Assembly (NCBI RefSeq): GCF_039652615.1
Contig: NZ_JBDJAC010000013.1
Span: forward strand, 43,646 to 107,645
Length of the DNA stretch: 64,000 nucleotides
Direction: 5' to 3'
Origin: Fulvimarina sp039652615
GTDB lineage: Bacteria > Pseudomonadota > Alphaproteobacteria > Rhizobiales > Rhizobiaceae
In this document: in pieces, positions 1 to 9,771 of the stretch
How the letters are laid out: every line of letters starts with the position of its first letter
How positions within the stretch are numbered: the stretch's first letter is position 1
Made by a program: the position numbers and the translations under genes
The notes under the pieces: model-generated
Databases searched by the model: none
What the model saw: the letters and a program-made list of their open reading frames with translations, nothing else
Told to the model about the DNA's origin: nothing

Positions 1-670
1 TGAGGATGACGAGCGGGATCAGCTTTTCGGGGAAATGGTACGGGCCGTAATTGTTCGAGCAGTTGGTCAGGACGATCGGCAGCCCGTAGGTGTGATGCCA
101 GGCGCGAACCAGATGATCGGACGCCGCCTTCGAGGCCGAATAGGGCGAACGCGGGTCGTAAGGGGTCGTCTCGGAGAAATGGCCGATCGCACCGAGGGAG
201 CCGAAGACCTCGTCGGTCGAGATGTGATGGAACCGGAAGCGGGCCTTGCGGTCGTCGTCGAGACTCTGGAAGTGGCGCAGCGCAGCCTGAAGTAGTACCG
301 CCGTTCCGACCACATTGGTGTCGACGAACATCATCGGGCCGTCGATCGAGCGGTCCACATGGCTTTCAGCGGCCAGATGCATGACGATATCGGGATCGAA
401 ATCGGCCATGGCCCGGGCCATCGCCTCGCCGTCGCGGATATCCGCCTTCAGGAACCGGTAGCGCGGATTATCCGCGACCGGCTTCAAACTGTCCGGATTG
501 CCCGCATAGGTCAGGGCGTCGACGACGAGAACCTCATGACCGGTGCGCTCGATTAGGTGCCGCACGACGGCCGAACCAATAAAACCAGCTCCGCCGGTCA
601 CGAGAAAGCGCCGTGTTTCCTGTCGGGGGGTCTTGCTGGCTGGCATGGTCTTGATCGATCTGGATTTCAT
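1..670 (-). CDS. rfbB: dTDP-glucose 4,6-dehydratase, 3' part outside the window
   Basis: An extended short-chain dehydrogenase that converts dTDP-glucose to dTDP-4-keto-6-deoxyglucose, the second step of dTDP-L-rhamnose synthesis in the cytosol. The reading frame starts near 670 (alternative ATG at 646) and is open through base 1, so about 223 residues are seen. Visible marks are the Rossmann motif TGGAGFIGS, the sugar-binding segment AAESHVDRSIDGP, the STDEVFG block, and the catalytic YSASKA pair (Tyr and Lys), followed by NCSNNYGPYHFPEKLIP. The family is about 350 residues long, so roughly the last third lies outside. The remaining rml/rfb genes are expected to the left. Rhamnose fits the rhamnosyltransferase-like genes in this window. 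Confidence 0.95.
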   Translation of the reverse strand, partial: MKSRSIKTMPASKTPRQETRRFLVTGGAGFIGSAVVRHLIERTGHEVLVVDALTYAGNPDSLKPVADNPRYRFLKADIRDGEAMARAMADFDPDIVMHLAAESHVDRSIDGPMMFVDTNVVGTAVLLQAALRHFQSLDDDRKARFRFHHISTDEVFGSLGAIGHFSETTPYDPRSPYSASKAASDHLVRAWHHTYGLPIVLTNCSNNYGPYHFPEKLIPLVIL

Positions 671-966
671 GGAACGGGACAGATTGTCATGAGCTGACGG
701 CATGAAGCAGACCCGATCGATGCTGTTCAAGGAACCGCCAGCGCTCTTCGTTCCGCATAATGCGGTCTTTCGGGATGGGCAATGCTTGCTGTTCGCAAAG
801 ACCTCTGGCGATCGCCATGGGATCGTCGTTCTCCTTGCCGACGTGTGGTTCGCGCCGCCTGATCCGGCCGGGCGGTCCGGTGTTGATCATGACGCAGCAT
901 CCGTTGCTTGTGACGACAGGCTGTGAAGCCTTCGAGCCATCCGGTATGATTGCCGGGAGGGTCCAT
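671..966. other. intergenic stretch without a recognisable gene
   Basis: About 300 bases between the rfbB start and the end of the downstream-facing glycosyltransferase gene. Short open frames exist on both strands, but none has a convincing ribosome site or a protein motif I recognise. It presumably holds the rfb promoter. Confidence 0.4.
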
Positions 967-1746
967 TCAGGCGCGGCGACGCGCATCTCCCAACTGCCTG
1001 AGTTTCAAACGTAACGTTTCGACATGCCCGGCAAGTCTTGCGATATCGAAATGACGACGGGCGCCGATCTGGTTTCCGCCATGCTGGCGATAGAGAACCG
1101 TCGCTTGAGGCAGCGTCAGCAGACGACCATGGAGCGCGGCGAGAAGAGCCAGCCAATGGTCATGCATGAGAACGCTCGAGGGAAAGGGAAGCGCCAGCTG
1201 AAGAAGACGGCGGTTCATCAGGCAGGTGCAGCCATTCACATTGTTCTGGAGGGCGAGCCTCAGGGCGAACAGGCGCGAAGCCCGCGCGCCGGCGCCATGA
1301 CTGCTCTTATGGAGGGAGAAGGATGACAGGAAAGAAGCCTCGAGCGGCTTCAGATCCGTGTCCACGACGGTCAGGTCTGTGTGAACGAGAACAGGCCTGT
1401 CCGGATAGGCCGCCTCCTCGGCTTCCATGGCAGCGAGGGAAAGCTCCAGCTTGTCGCGATTCCAGACATCGTCCTGGTCGCAAAGGGCCACGTAATCGCC
1501 CCGACAAAGACCGATCGCCTTCTCGAAATTCGAGATGACGCCGAGATTGCCTGGATTGCGATAAAGGCGAATGGGAACAGGGCAATCAGCAGCGATCGCC
1601 TTGAGGCGTGGGCCCATATCCTCTCGCGAGCCGTCGTCGCAGATGACGATTTCGTCCGGGAGGAGGGTCTGATCGAGGATGCTGCGAAGTTGACTCTCCA
1701 CATAGGCGCCTCCTTCGTAAAAAGCCATGGCGACGGACATCTTCAT
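967..1746 (-). CDS. family 2 glycosyltransferase (rhamnosyltransferase-like)
   Basis: Predicted 259-residue cytosolic GT-A glycosyltransferase that probably adds a nucleotide-activated sugar, perhaps dTDP-rhamnose, to a growing surface polysaccharide. The start ATG at 1746 gives MKMSVAMAFYEGG, the usual beginning of this family; the open frame continues upstream to 2439, but that extension has no family resemblance. Seen motifs are ICDDGSRED (nucleotide-sugar site, residues about 34-42), the metal-binding LCDQDDVW, and the C-terminal MHDHWLALLA and YRQHGGNQIG blocks typical of RgpB-like rhamnosyltransferases. It lies on the same strand as rfbB, about 300 bp apart. The donor is inferred from context only. 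Confidence 0.85.
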   Translation of the reverse strand: MKMSVAMAFYEGGAYVESQLRSILDQTLLPDEIVICDDGSREDMGPRLKAIAADCPVPIRLYRNPGNLGVISNFEKAIGLCRGDYVALCDQDDVWNRDKLELSLAAMEAEEAAYPDRPVLVHTDLTVVDTDLKPLEASFLSSFSLHKSSHGAGARASRLFALRLALQNNVNGCTCLMNRRLLQLALPFPSSVLMHDHWLALLAALHGRLLTLPQATVLYRQHGGNQIGARRHFDIARLAGHVETLRLKLRQLGDARRRA

Positions 1747-2791
1747 GACGGCGGATTCCTGGTTCGTCCGTCGGAGCGATCGGTGAATCGTCTGCCGGGT
1801 TCCGGCGGCAAGCCGGAACAGGGAAAGTGCTCGCGGCCGACCTGAATTTGCTTCGCGACGGTAAAGTGCGGATTTCGTTCTAGACGGCCAGGGTCGCGAA
1901 TTGAAGCGGGCCGATGACGTCGGGCGCCAAATGCACGCCGCGCACAGCGCTTGCCGAAAATCATCGTCCATGCCATTCCATGGCCTGCGCTCACGCGCCA
2001 GGTTCGACCATGTCGTCCTCGAACATCTCGGCAGCCTCTCTGGATATTCCGGCAGGCAAACGAGCCAATCCTTAAACCTACCCTCCGATCCGACGGACCC
2101 TTCATGCCTCGCGTTCGCAAACCCTTCACAGTCGAAACCAGAAAAAGCCGGCGACCAGGCCGGATTTCCAAAAAACGATCGATCGATGAGCGGAAACCGG
2201 ACGAGACACCGAAGCGGCAGGGAGCGGCGACACATCATCAACCGGTCGAACGGATCGACGAGACGGACGAGCAGCGAGGCCTGAAGGAGAAGGTCGAGGC
2301 GGCGGCTCGATCGGGACGCATCCTCACCGAATATTCGCCTCTTAAAAAGGCTGAAATCGAGGACCAAACCCTGCCGGATTCCCCCCAGCAAGGTGACGAG
2401 GATACTTGGCAGCCCCAACGGCGATATCGAAAAAAGCAACCGGTTCGCTCCATCGATCCGAGCGAATATGAAAACAGGATACAGTCAAAGGCAGCTGTTC
2501 CGGATGCAATGGTGAGCAGGCAGCGCACAGCCGAACCGGAAAGACAGGTCCAGGCGCCGTCTTTGCGGACCGATCAACCGGACGACAGTGATACACGGAT
2601 TGGATACCGGGTCCGGCGTGCCTGGAGAACCGGCGGGGTCGCTCTCGGCGATCGCTGGAAAGTCCGATCCGCGACCAGACGGCATATGAACAATCGCCGA
2701 AAGACTAACGCCTAAGCCATTCGCTTGTAAGTCACGGATCCCGAGCCAGATCCTGGAAGAACGTGGGGAAAGTGGAGAGCGTTTTCGATTT
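1747..2791. other. 1-kb gene-poor region with possible IS relic
   Basis: No convincing gene is visible. A 254-codon frame on the plus strand (1951-2715) is very rich in Arg, Gln and Lys, has no recognisable domain, and is probably noncoding. On the minus strand near 1881-1937 a short frame ends in GPLQFATLAV-stop. This resembles the C-terminus of the IS3-type transposase at 2792-3300 (SPLQFERLAA-stop), so part of the region may be eroded insertion-sequence DNA. Confidence 0.35.
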
Positions 2792-3300
2792 TCACGCTGC
2801 CAGCCTTTCGAACTGAAGCGGGCTGACCAAGTCGAGCGCTCAATGGGGCCGGACTGGATTACAGAAGCCGTCTCTGTACCGACCGATCGCGGCGGTCGCC
2901 TCGGTTCGGGTTTGGAAGACATTGCGCCAGACGAGTTCTGTCTTCAGAGTTTTGAAGACGCTTTCGACCATGGCGTTGTCAAAACAATTTCTCTTTCCCC
3001 ACATCGAGATCAGGATGCAGTGCCGACGCAGTTCGGCCTGATACTCAAGAGAACAGGATTGCGAGCCGCGATCGGCGTGGTGGATCATCCCGGCAGGTGG
3101 ACGTCGAACGGCGATGGCTCGACGAAGCGCCGAAAGAGCCAGCCCCTTCTTCAGCTGGTCGCTCGTCGCTCAACCGACGACGCGTCGGGCGAACAGATCG
3201 ATGAGCGTGGTGGTGAACGAAAGCAGGCCCGTGACTGCTTTCCCGCCGAACAGAGAGGTACAGCCATCCCTCGCGGGACCGCCAGCCCCTAGATGCCCTG
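2792..3300 (-). pseudogene. degenerate IS3-family transposase (OrfB, DDE integrase core)
   Basis: Remnant of an IS3-type OrfB transposase, spread over several frames. From the 5' side the readable pieces are TTLIDLFARRVVG, then LKKGLALSALRRAIAVRRPP, then IHHADRGSQSCSLEYQ (the second conserved Asp in HHADRGS), NCFDNAMVESVFKTLKTEL (the Glu of the DDE triad), and RYRDGFCNPVRPH. An in-frame TGA at 2837-2839 interrupts the usual RPHSALDL segment, after which ALDLVSPLQFERLAA continues to a stop at 2792. The N-terminal half and OrfA are missing. With several frameshifts and a stop it cannot be active. It separates the GT2 gene from the methyltransferase-like gene at 3408. Confidence 0.85.
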
Positions 3301-3407
3301 AAGGTCAATATCATCGACCCCTGGCGGGCCTGATACGTCATCTGGCTGCTTGTCAAAGCCCGCCGTCGGACGACACTGGCCCGATCGCAGACGCTTAAGC
3401 TGAAGGC

Positions 3408-4130
3408 TCAGCTCCGCCGCTTGAGATAGCCTTTCGGATTGAGGGTCATCAGGAACCGCTCACAGGCAGGATCAGAAGCGAAATCATCCGTCTCGGCCAG
3501 GAACAGGTCCAGCGCCTCCATCGGACCCGGTCCGAAATCGGGAAGGGCCGGATGGCCGTTCACATTGGTATCCTCGACCACGAGGTAGTCGCCGGATTTT
3601 ACCATTGGCGCATAGGCGCGCAGTTCGGCGAGCACATGGTCGCAGCGATGGTCGCTGTCGAGAATGACCATACACCGCCCGCCATCGACGATCTCCGAAA
3701 CACGCGCGAGCAGTGTCTCATCCACGCTCGAGCCGCTGAGATAGGTGATGCGCTCATGGCTCGGACGGATCGAGGCGAGGCTTTCGTCGATGTCGATGCT
3801 GACCACGCGGCCGTGGCCGAGCTGGGCGCAGACGCTGGCCATGAAGAGGGCGCTGCCGCCGAAGCGGGTGCCGGTCTCGACGATGACATCAGGGCGACGC
3901 GAGACGATCAGCTCCTGATAAAGCCAGAGATCCATCGGGCACTTCAGGGTCTCGTAGCCGAGCCAGCCTATAGAGATGGTCTGGCCGCCCTGGCTCCAGC
4001 GCCGGTAATAGAGTTCGTGGAACCGCTCGACGATCTTTTGCTCGTCGTCGCTGAGGGGCGGCCCCTTGGGGGCTGGCCTGAACGATCCGATCTTCGGCGA
4101 CGGGGTCTTTTTTGTCGAAAAAGGCCACAT
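3408..4130 (-). CDS. CmcI/cephalosporin-hydroxylase-family SAM methyltransferase-like protein
   Basis: Predicted 240-residue Rossmann-fold protein of the family that contains CmcI and rhamnosyl O-methyltransferases. The ATG at 4130 has an AGGAG about 10 bases upstream and is preferred over the longer TTG start at 4166. The SAM-binding region is VIVETGTRFGGSALFMAS, followed by the acidic strand VVSIDID, then MVILDSDHRCDHVLAELRAY and YLVVEDTNVNGHP, where the acidic and His residues typical of metal-assisted members of this family sit. In a polysaccharide cluster the likely role is O-methylation of a sugar; the substrate is not determinable. It stands alone between an IS remnant and the Sel1/T1SS operon. 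Confidence 0.75.
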   Translation of the reverse strand: MWPFSTKKTPSPKIGSFRPAPKGPPLSDDEQKIVERFHELYYRRWSQGGQTISIGWLGYETLKCPMDLWLYQELIVSRRPDVIVETGTRFGGSALFMASVCAQLGHGRVVSIDIDESLASIRPSHERITYLSGSSVDETLLARVSEIVDGGRCMVILDSDHRCDHVLAELRAYAPMVKSGDYLVVEDTNVNGHPALPDFGPGPMEALDLFLAETDDFASDPACERFLMTLNPKGYLKRRS

Positions 4131-4266
4131 GTCTTCGAAATCTCCTGATGGAAGGGAAGCCACCAAAAAGCTTCAACAGGGCGCCGGTAGCCGGATTATC
4201 GATCGGGCACAAGCAACGGCGCCTCCCTCGAAGGGCTATGCGGGCCTTCGAGGGACGGGAAAAAGA

Positions 4267-5997
4267 TCAGGCGCTGCTCGGCTCATTGCCCTGCGCCTCT
4301 TCCTTGGGCCCTTCGTTGGCCTGGGAGGCCTGGGAGGCCTGCGGATCGTGGGTGATCGCGGAGAGAAGGTCGGCTGCCCGCCGGTCGCCGGCGGATGCGC
4401 CGCGCGTCAACCAGTGCTTTCCTTCCGACATGTCACGATCCGGTCGCCAATGGGCATAGAGTTCGCCGAGGGCAGTCATCGCCACAGCCTCGCCGGAATC
4501 GACGGCCCTGCGCAGCCAGCGTTCGGCCTCGACGAAATCGGGCTTGCAGCCAAGGCCCTGCATCAGGAAGCGGCCGAGATTGACCTGGGCGAGCGCGATG
4601 CCGGCTTCCGCCGCCGGTCGCGTCCAGGCAAGGGCCTGCCCGTAGTCCTGCGATACGCCGTCGCCGGCAGCATAGCCAGCGCCAAGGCGAAAGCGCGCCA
4701 TGGCGCTGCCCTGTTCGGCGGCCTTGCGATACCATTCCATGGCAAGCTTGGAATTGCGTTCGGCTCCCATCCCGGTCTGCGCCATCAGGCCGAGACTATA
4801 GACGGCATCGGCAACGCCTTGATCAGCGGCCTTTTGGAAGTGGGATGCGGCGGCCTCGATATCCTTCGGGCCGCCAATGCCTTCCGCCAGAAGCGTGCCG
4901 AGCCGGAACTGGGCTTCGCCATCCCCCTGCTCCGCGGCACGGCCGAGCCAGATCCTCGCCTGAACCGGGTCCTTCGGCACACCGACCCCTCCGATATAGA
5001 GAAGGCCGTAGATGCGCTGGGATGGCTTGTGGCCGAGTTCGGCGGCCATTCTGTACCAGCTTGCCGCCTCGGTCGGATTGGGCTCCATCAGCCCACCTCC
5101 GGTGCGATGAAGGTCGCCGAGGAGCGCCATCGCTTCCGTATCACCCACAAGGGCCGCCCGCCTAAGAAGCGTCTCCCCCCGCACCGCATCCTTTTCCAGG
5201 CCCATGCCGTGAATATAAAGCTGGCCAAGAGCTCGCTGGGCGTTGCTGTTGCCGAGTTCCGCCGCTTTTCCGAGCCAGCGGGCAGCCTCCTTCTCATCGC
5301 GCTTCGAGGCGAAGCCGTAGAGATATTCGAGGCCAAGATAATAGGCCGCCGTCGCGGTTCCGAGTTCGGCGGCGCGGCGATAGAGCTCCGCGGCCCTTGC
5401 ATGATCGGGTTCCCCGAGCCATCCTCCGGCGAGCAATGTGCCGAGACCCAAAAGAGCCTGCGCGCTGTCCTCGGCGGCGGCACGCTCATACCATTTCGAC
5501 GCCTGGGCCGCATCGATATCGCCGCCCCAGCCAGCCGCCAGAAGATAGCCGAGAAGCGCCATGGATTCCGTGTGACCGGCCTCTGCGGCGACAAGGGCCC
5601 ATCGGCGGGCCTCGGCATGATCCGGCTCGACGCCAATCCCATGGGGAAACAACATCGACATGGACTGCGTGTGATCGGCGACGTCGGCGGGCGGGCGAGC
5701 ACCATAGGTCAGGACGAGCGCAAGCAGATATTGGGACTCCAGATGATTCTGCTCGGCCGCCTTGCGCAGCCAGTGCACCGCATCGCCCGCGCTGCCCACG
5801 ACGCCCCGCCCCGTCTGGTAGAGACGGGCAAGTTCGTACTGGGCTTCCGCTTCCCCTTCGCGGGCAAGCTCGACGAACAGTTTGGACGCCTGGCCGTAAT
5901 TCCCGCGTTCCAGCGCGCGCCGCCCTTTCTCCAAACGGACGGCATGGCTGCCCCCAAGACCAACGGCCTGGGTCAGCCTGCTGAACACGCCGCTCAT
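4267..5997 (-). CDS. Sel1-like repeat protein, last gene of the T1SS operon
   Basis: 576-residue protein made almost entirely of Sel1-like (TPR-related) repeats of about 36 residues, each with a core such as A-x-x-W-x-x-x-A-A-E-x-G. At least a dozen are visible (for example AVHWLRKAAEQNHLESQYLLA and AASWYRMAAELGHKPSQRIYG). Such solenoids bind proteins and scaffold complexes. No signal peptide is visible, so it is probably cytosolic. Its ATG overlaps the stop of the HlyD gene (ATGA), so it is translationally coupled to the type I secretion genes. I infer an accessory role in secretion or in regulating exopolysaccharide export, as proposed for other Sel1 proteins; the exact function is unknown. 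Confidence 0.8.
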   Translation of the reverse strand: MSGVFSRLTQAVGLGGSHAVRLEKGRRALERGNYGQASKLFVELAREGEAEAQYELARLYQTGRGVVGSAGDAVHWLRKAAEQNHLESQYLLALVLTYGARPPADVADHTQSMSMLFPHGIGVEPDHAEARRWALVAAEAGHTESMALLGYLLAAGWGGDIDAAQASKWYERAAAEDSAQALLGLGTLLAGGWLGEPDHARAAELYRRAAELGTATAAYYLGLEYLYGFASKRDEKEAARWLGKAAELGNSNAQRALGQLYIHGMGLEKDAVRGETLLRRAALVGDTEAMALLGDLHRTGGGLMEPNPTEAASWYRMAAELGHKPSQRIYGLLYIGGVGVPKDPVQARIWLGRAAEQGDGEAQFRLGTLLAEGIGGPKDIEAAASHFQKAADQGVADAVYSLGLMAQTGMGAERNSKLAMEWYRKAAEQGSAMARFRLGAGYAAGDGVSQDYGQALAWTRPAAEAGIALAQVNLGRFLMQGLGCKPDFVEAERWLRRAVDSGEAVAMTALGELYAHWRPDRDMSEGKHWLTRGASAGDRRAADLLSAITHDPQASQASQANEGPKEEAQGNEPSSA

Positions 5998-7349
5998 GGC
6001 TCCCTCAGAGCGGACGAGAAGGCATCGGCCAATCCACCGGTCAAAGAGGCCAGGATGCTGTGGTCACCGACGACGATATCGGCCGTCACAGGCATGCCCG
6101 GAATGAGCCTGAAATCGGCCGGAACATCGCGCAGATCGGTCTTCTCGATCGAAATACGCGCCCGATAATAGACCTCGCCGGTGCGCGGACCTTCTGTTCG
6201 GGTGAAGGAGTCCTGACTGATGTTTCGAACCACGCCCTGGGCCGTACCGTGTTCGTTGAATGGATAGGCGTCGAACTTGATCTCCACTTTGTCGCCCACC
6301 GCGATGAACCCCTGGTCGGCACCGTTGATATCGACCTCCAGTTCCAGTTTGGCATCGACCGGAACGAGACGGAACATTTCCCGGGCGCTCTGAATGACCG
6401 ATCCCACCGAAACCGGCGCGACTTCGAGTACGACTGCGTCGCTGACGGCCTTCAGAGCGACGAGGCTGCGCCGATAGGTCGCCTTGGCGAGCTGCTCCGA
6501 AACCTCGTTCTTCGTCTGACGTGCCTGGAGAAGCTGATCGACCGTCGCCGCCCGCCACTTTTCCTCGAATGTCTCACGCTCGGCCTTCAGGGCTTCGAGT
6601 TGATGGCTGGCGGTCGTCGCGATGCCCTCGCTCTCGGCGAGCGAACGCTCCACGGACAGCCGGTCGTCAAGCGCCTGGATAGAGTTCAACCGGCTCCCGG
6701 CCGCAGACTTTTCAAGCTTGGCCCGCATCGTGACGACCTCTCCGAGCAGATCGTGACGTTCGGACAGGAGATTGCTCTCGTTGCGGCTGCGCTGGAGATC
6801 ACTGTTGGTTGCCGCGATCTTCTGCTCGTAATTGGCCATCGAGGCCTTGAACTCGGCCGCCCGATGGCGAAAGATCGCCGTCTGGAGCTGGGCGTATTCG
6901 TTCGCATCGTCCGGTTCGTAGAGGCTTCCCGCGATCTCGGCATTGAGCCGCTCGATCTCGGCGTCGAGGCTCTGTTCGCGCCGCTCCAGGGAGGCAATGT
7001 CGGCGTCCGTGATGGTCGGATCAAGGCGCGCCAAAACGTCGCCCTTCGAGACGACGTCTCCCGGGCTGACCTCGATACTGCTGACCACCGAGGTCTCCAG
7101 CGGCTGGACGACGATCGTCGGCGTTTCCGACATGACTGTGCCCCGCGCCACGACCACGCGTTCGAGGCGCAGGATCGCGGCAAGGGCGATCATCGCCACG
7201 ACCATGACCGCGAAGAGAATAACGGCGCCGCGCGCAAATCCGGGATCCGGTGCCTCGGTGATGGCCGCGGTCTGGGATTGGAAATAGCCGATCGCCTTAT
7301 CGGACTCGCCGTCGTCGTTCTTAGGCGTCTTGCGATTGATCAATTTCAT
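5994..7349 (-). CDS. HlyD-family periplasmic adaptor of a type I secretion system
   Basis: 451-residue membrane-fusion protein that links the inner-membrane ABC exporter to a TolC-like outer-membrane channel. One transmembrane helix is seen near residues 40-60 (AVILFAVMVVAMIALAAILR). It is followed by a first lipoyl half (VVVARGTVMSETPTIVVQPL, SPGDVVSKGDVLARLDPT), a long coiled-coil hairpin (about residues 115-285), then the second lipoyl half and beta-barrel domain ending in the typical LIPGMPVTADIVVGDHSIL. It overlaps the ABC gene upstream (7321-7349) and the Sel1 gene downstream, forming one operon. No TolC gene is in the window, so a chromosomal one is probably shared. Confidence 0.93.
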   Translation of the reverse strand: MKLINRKTPKNDDGESDKAIGYFQSQTAAITEAPDPGFARGAVILFAVMVVAMIALAAILRLERVVVARGTVMSETPTIVVQPLETSVVSSIEVSPGDVVSKGDVLARLDPTITDADIASLERREQSLDAEIERLNAEIAGSLYEPDDANEYAQLQTAIFRHRAAEFKASMANYEQKIAATNSDLQRSRNESNLLSERHDLLGEVVTMRAKLEKSAAGSRLNSIQALDDRLSVERSLAESEGIATTASHQLEALKAERETFEEKWRAATVDQLLQARQTKNEVSEQLAKATYRRSLVALKAVSDAVVLEVAPVSVGSVIQSAREMFRLVPVDAKLELEVDINGADQGFIAVGDKVEIKFDAYPFNEHGTAQGVVRNISQDSFTRTEGPRTGEVYYRARISIEKTDLRDVPADFRLIPGMPVTADIVVGDHSILASLTGGLADAFSSALREP

Positions 7350-9603
7350 TCTGTTCTGTCCCGCCGAGATGTCGGTTCTGCTGGAACCAGAGCTGGCGAT
7401 AGATTTCGGAGTTCGTCAGGAGTTCGCCATGACGACCCGTGTCGACCACGCGGCCCCGTTCCATCACGAGAATCTGGTCGCAGTCTGTCAAAGAGCTGAG
7501 GCGATGCGAAATGACGATGACGGTACGACCCTTCGCGATCTTGCGAAGATTCGAATTGACGATCGCTTCACTGTCCGGGTCAAGCGCGCTTGTCGCCTCG
7601 TCGAGGATAAGGACGGCCGGGTTGAGGATCAGCGCGCGTGCGATGGCGATGCGCTGCTTCTGGCCGCCGGAGAGATTGGCCGAGCCTTCCGCAATCAGGG
7701 TGTCGTAGCCACGCGACAAGCGCTCGATGAACTCCTCGGCGCCAGCCATACGCGCGGCTTCCGTGACTTCTTCAAGGGTCGCGTCCGGCTTGGCGGCCAT
7801 GATGTTGTCGCGGATCGTACCCTGGAACAGGAAGTTGTCCTGGAGCACCACGCCGAGATTGGACCGCAGGTGGTAGAGATCAATCTCCTTGAGATCGACC
7901 CCGTCGATCTTGATGAGCCCATCATAAGTCATGTTCAGGCCCTGAAGCAGGCGCGTCACGGTCGTCTTGCCCGAACCGGACCTACCCATGATGCCGACGA
8001 CAGAGCCTTGCTTGGCTTCGAAGTCGACGCCATTGAGGGCAAAGCTGGTTGCCCCCGGATACCGGAAACGCACGTCCGAAAACGTTACCTTGCCCTTGAT
8101 CAACGGCCGGGACCCAACCATCCCCTCGGGCCGCTCGGGCGCCTCGTTGACGACAGACCCGACCATGCTCACTGCACCTTTGACCTCCTGATATTCCTGC
8201 AGGAGATTGGCAATCTGAACGAAAGGCGCGACGGCCCGGCCGACCACCATGACGAAGAAGATCAAAGTTCCCGACAGAAAAGGCTCGGTTCCCGTTAGGA
8301 CGAGAACCGCGCCAAGAAGCAGCGATCCGGCATAGACAAGCTTCTCGAGCGGATTGAGCAGGGTCTGTGGCTGGTTGTTCAGAAGCTGAAAGTCGGTATT
8401 GGCCTTCACCGCTTCCGCGACATGCTCGTCCCACTCCTGCCGTTTGCGTCCTTCCAGAGCGAGCGACTTAATCGTGCGCATGCCATGAATGGACTCGATC
8501 AGGGTCGTGTTCTTGCGGGTCTCGGCACGAATGACCCGGCCATAAGCCTTGGACATCGCTGGAATGTAGGCCGCTACGATCAGGCACATAATAATTGCGA
8601 CGCCGACGACCGCGAAAGCCATCCGGGCACTGATCAAGAACAGCGCTGGAAGAAGAAAGATCAGGACGAAGCCATCGAGGAGCGTGTTGAACAGGCTACC
8701 CGTAATGAAATTACGGATTCGAAAAACCTGTGTGACCCGATAAGAAAGCTCACCAACGGACATACGCTCGAAGAGATCGATCGGCAGCCGCAAAACTTTG
8801 TTCATGATAAAGACGTTGAGGCGGGCGTCGATCTTGGCCGTTCCCCGTGCGATCAGATAGCGCCTCAGATAACCGAATGCAGTATCGAAGAAGAGATAGA
8901 AAACGACTAAAGTCGCGAGCACGATAAGCGTCGACATGCGCTGATAGAGCAGCACGTTGTTGAGGATCACCATGAACAAAAGCGGCGGCACGAGTGCGAA
9001 AAGCGCCAGAACCAACGCCGACAAGGCGACGCTGCCGAAGATCTTCCGCTCCAGAATGAATTCCCGGATGAGCATTCCCCAGCCGAAGGTCTGGGTCTCC
9101 ATCGCCCCGGCCTGCTGCCGCTTCAAAAGGATTGCCGAACCGGACCAGACTGCCGCCAAGCGGATTTCGTCGATCGCCAGAGGCTGGGACGAAGGCGCGG
9201 TCGGATCCTTGACGATTGCAACGTCCTGTCCGCCGCGTGTCTCGAAGCCGATGACGACGAGGGCCGTCCCGTTCTCGAGCCGCAGGAGAGCCGGTAGGGC
9301 CTCCTTCAAACGGCCCAGCTGCTTCCATTTCAGATGAACCTCACGAGCCTCCAGACCATGATCCTTCGCAATGGTCAGAAGGAGATCGTTCGGAGCCTCC
9401 GTTTCGCCGACCCGGTAATCGCGGACGAGCTGTTCGCAAGACAGGTGAACCCCACGCTGGCGCGCCGCCAGCACCAGGGCGTGGAGGGCGGTATGACGGC
9501 CCGAGCTGCCGTCGAAACGACCGGAGCTACCGGTCCCCTCGTTTGAGGTCTCTTCGACCTCGGCGGGTTCGGTTTGGTCCACGACCTTCAAAACGGAAGA
9601 CAT
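7321..9603 (-). CDS. type I secretion ABC transporter with degenerate C39 domain
   Basis: 760-residue HlyB-type exporter (ATG at 9603; a TTG at 9612 is also possible). An N-terminal C39-like domain (residues about 25-150) lacks the DCG catalytic cysteine motif and has HTALHALVLAARQRG instead. It should therefore bind substrate without cleaving it, as in HlyB. Next come about six transmembrane helices (170-460) and a C-terminal ATPase with Walker A GRSGSGKT near residue 540, signature LSGGQKQR, Walker B AVLILDEATSALD and H-loop VISHRLSS. It exports RTX proteins with an uncleaved C-terminal signal. Likely clients in the window are the serralysin-like protease and the small RTX protein. First gene of the hlyB-hlyD-sel1 operon. 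Confidence 0.93.
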   Translation of the reverse strand: MSSVLKVVDQTEPAEVEETSNEGTGSSGRFDGSSGRHTALHALVLAARQRGVHLSCEQLVRDYRVGETEAPNDLLLTIAKDHGLEAREVHLKWKQLGRLKEALPALLRLENGTALVVIGFETRGGQDVAIVKDPTAPSSQPLAIDEIRLAAVWSGSAILLKRQQAGAMETQTFGWGMLIREFILERKIFGSVALSALVLALFALVPPLLFMVILNNVLLYQRMSTLIVLATLVVFYLFFDTAFGYLRRYLIARGTAKIDARLNVFIMNKVLRLPIDLFERMSVGELSYRVTQVFRIRNFITGSLFNTLLDGFVLIFLLPALFLISARMAFAVVGVAIIMCLIVAAYIPAMSKAYGRVIRAETRKNTTLIESIHGMRTIKSLALEGRKRQEWDEHVAEAVKANTDFQLLNNQPQTLLNPLEKLVYAGSLLLGAVLVLTGTEPFLSGTLIFFVMVVGRAVAPFVQIANLLQEYQEVKGAVSMVGSVVNEAPERPEGMVGSRPLIKGKVTFSDVRFRYPGATSFALNGVDFEAKQGSVVGIMGRSGSGKTTVTRLLQGLNMTYDGLIKIDGVDLKEIDLYHLRSNLGVVLQDNFLFQGTIRDNIMAAKPDATLEEVTEAARMAGAEEFIERLSRGYDTLIAEGSANLSGGQKQRIAIARALILNPAVLILDEATSALDPDSEAIVNSNLRKIAKGRTVIVISHRLSSLTDCDQILVMERGRVVDTGRHGELLTNSEIYRQLWFQQNRHLGGTEQNEIDQSQDA

Positions 9604-9667
9604 CGATCGCAATTCGCTTTTCTGTCCCTCAGGCTTCCGCCATTACACCATATAAGGAAGGTTCTCC

Positions 9668-9702
9668 ATTATATTCCAATCTTGTCGCTATTTCGACGCG
9701 GC
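9668..9702 (-). promoter_or_regulatory. candidate promoter of the T1SS operon
   Basis: On the minus strand a perfect TATAAT (complement of 9668-9673) lies about 65 bases before the ABC start codon. A weak -35-like TCGAAA stands 17 bases further upstream. This is sequence evidence only. Confidence 0.4.
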
Positions 9703-9771
9703 AAGCTGTAGCCCTCGCTGCTTGATCGAGGGTTCTCTCGCCCGGCATCGATCGTCTCTGTTCGTTGGCCT

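Noticed and set aside
687..986. 99-codon minus-strand frame before the GT2 gene
   Set aside because: It overlaps the end of the glycosyltransferase gene and shows no recognisable motif or ribosome site.
1951..2715. 254-codon plus-strand frame rich in Arg, Gln and Pro
   Set aside because: Composition is that of a shadow of GC-rich DNA; no domain, no ribosome site and no conserved context.
4066..6168. 700-codon plus-strand frame opposite the Sel1 gene
   Set aside because: It is antisense to the clear Sel1 repeats, whose periodicity explains the open frame.
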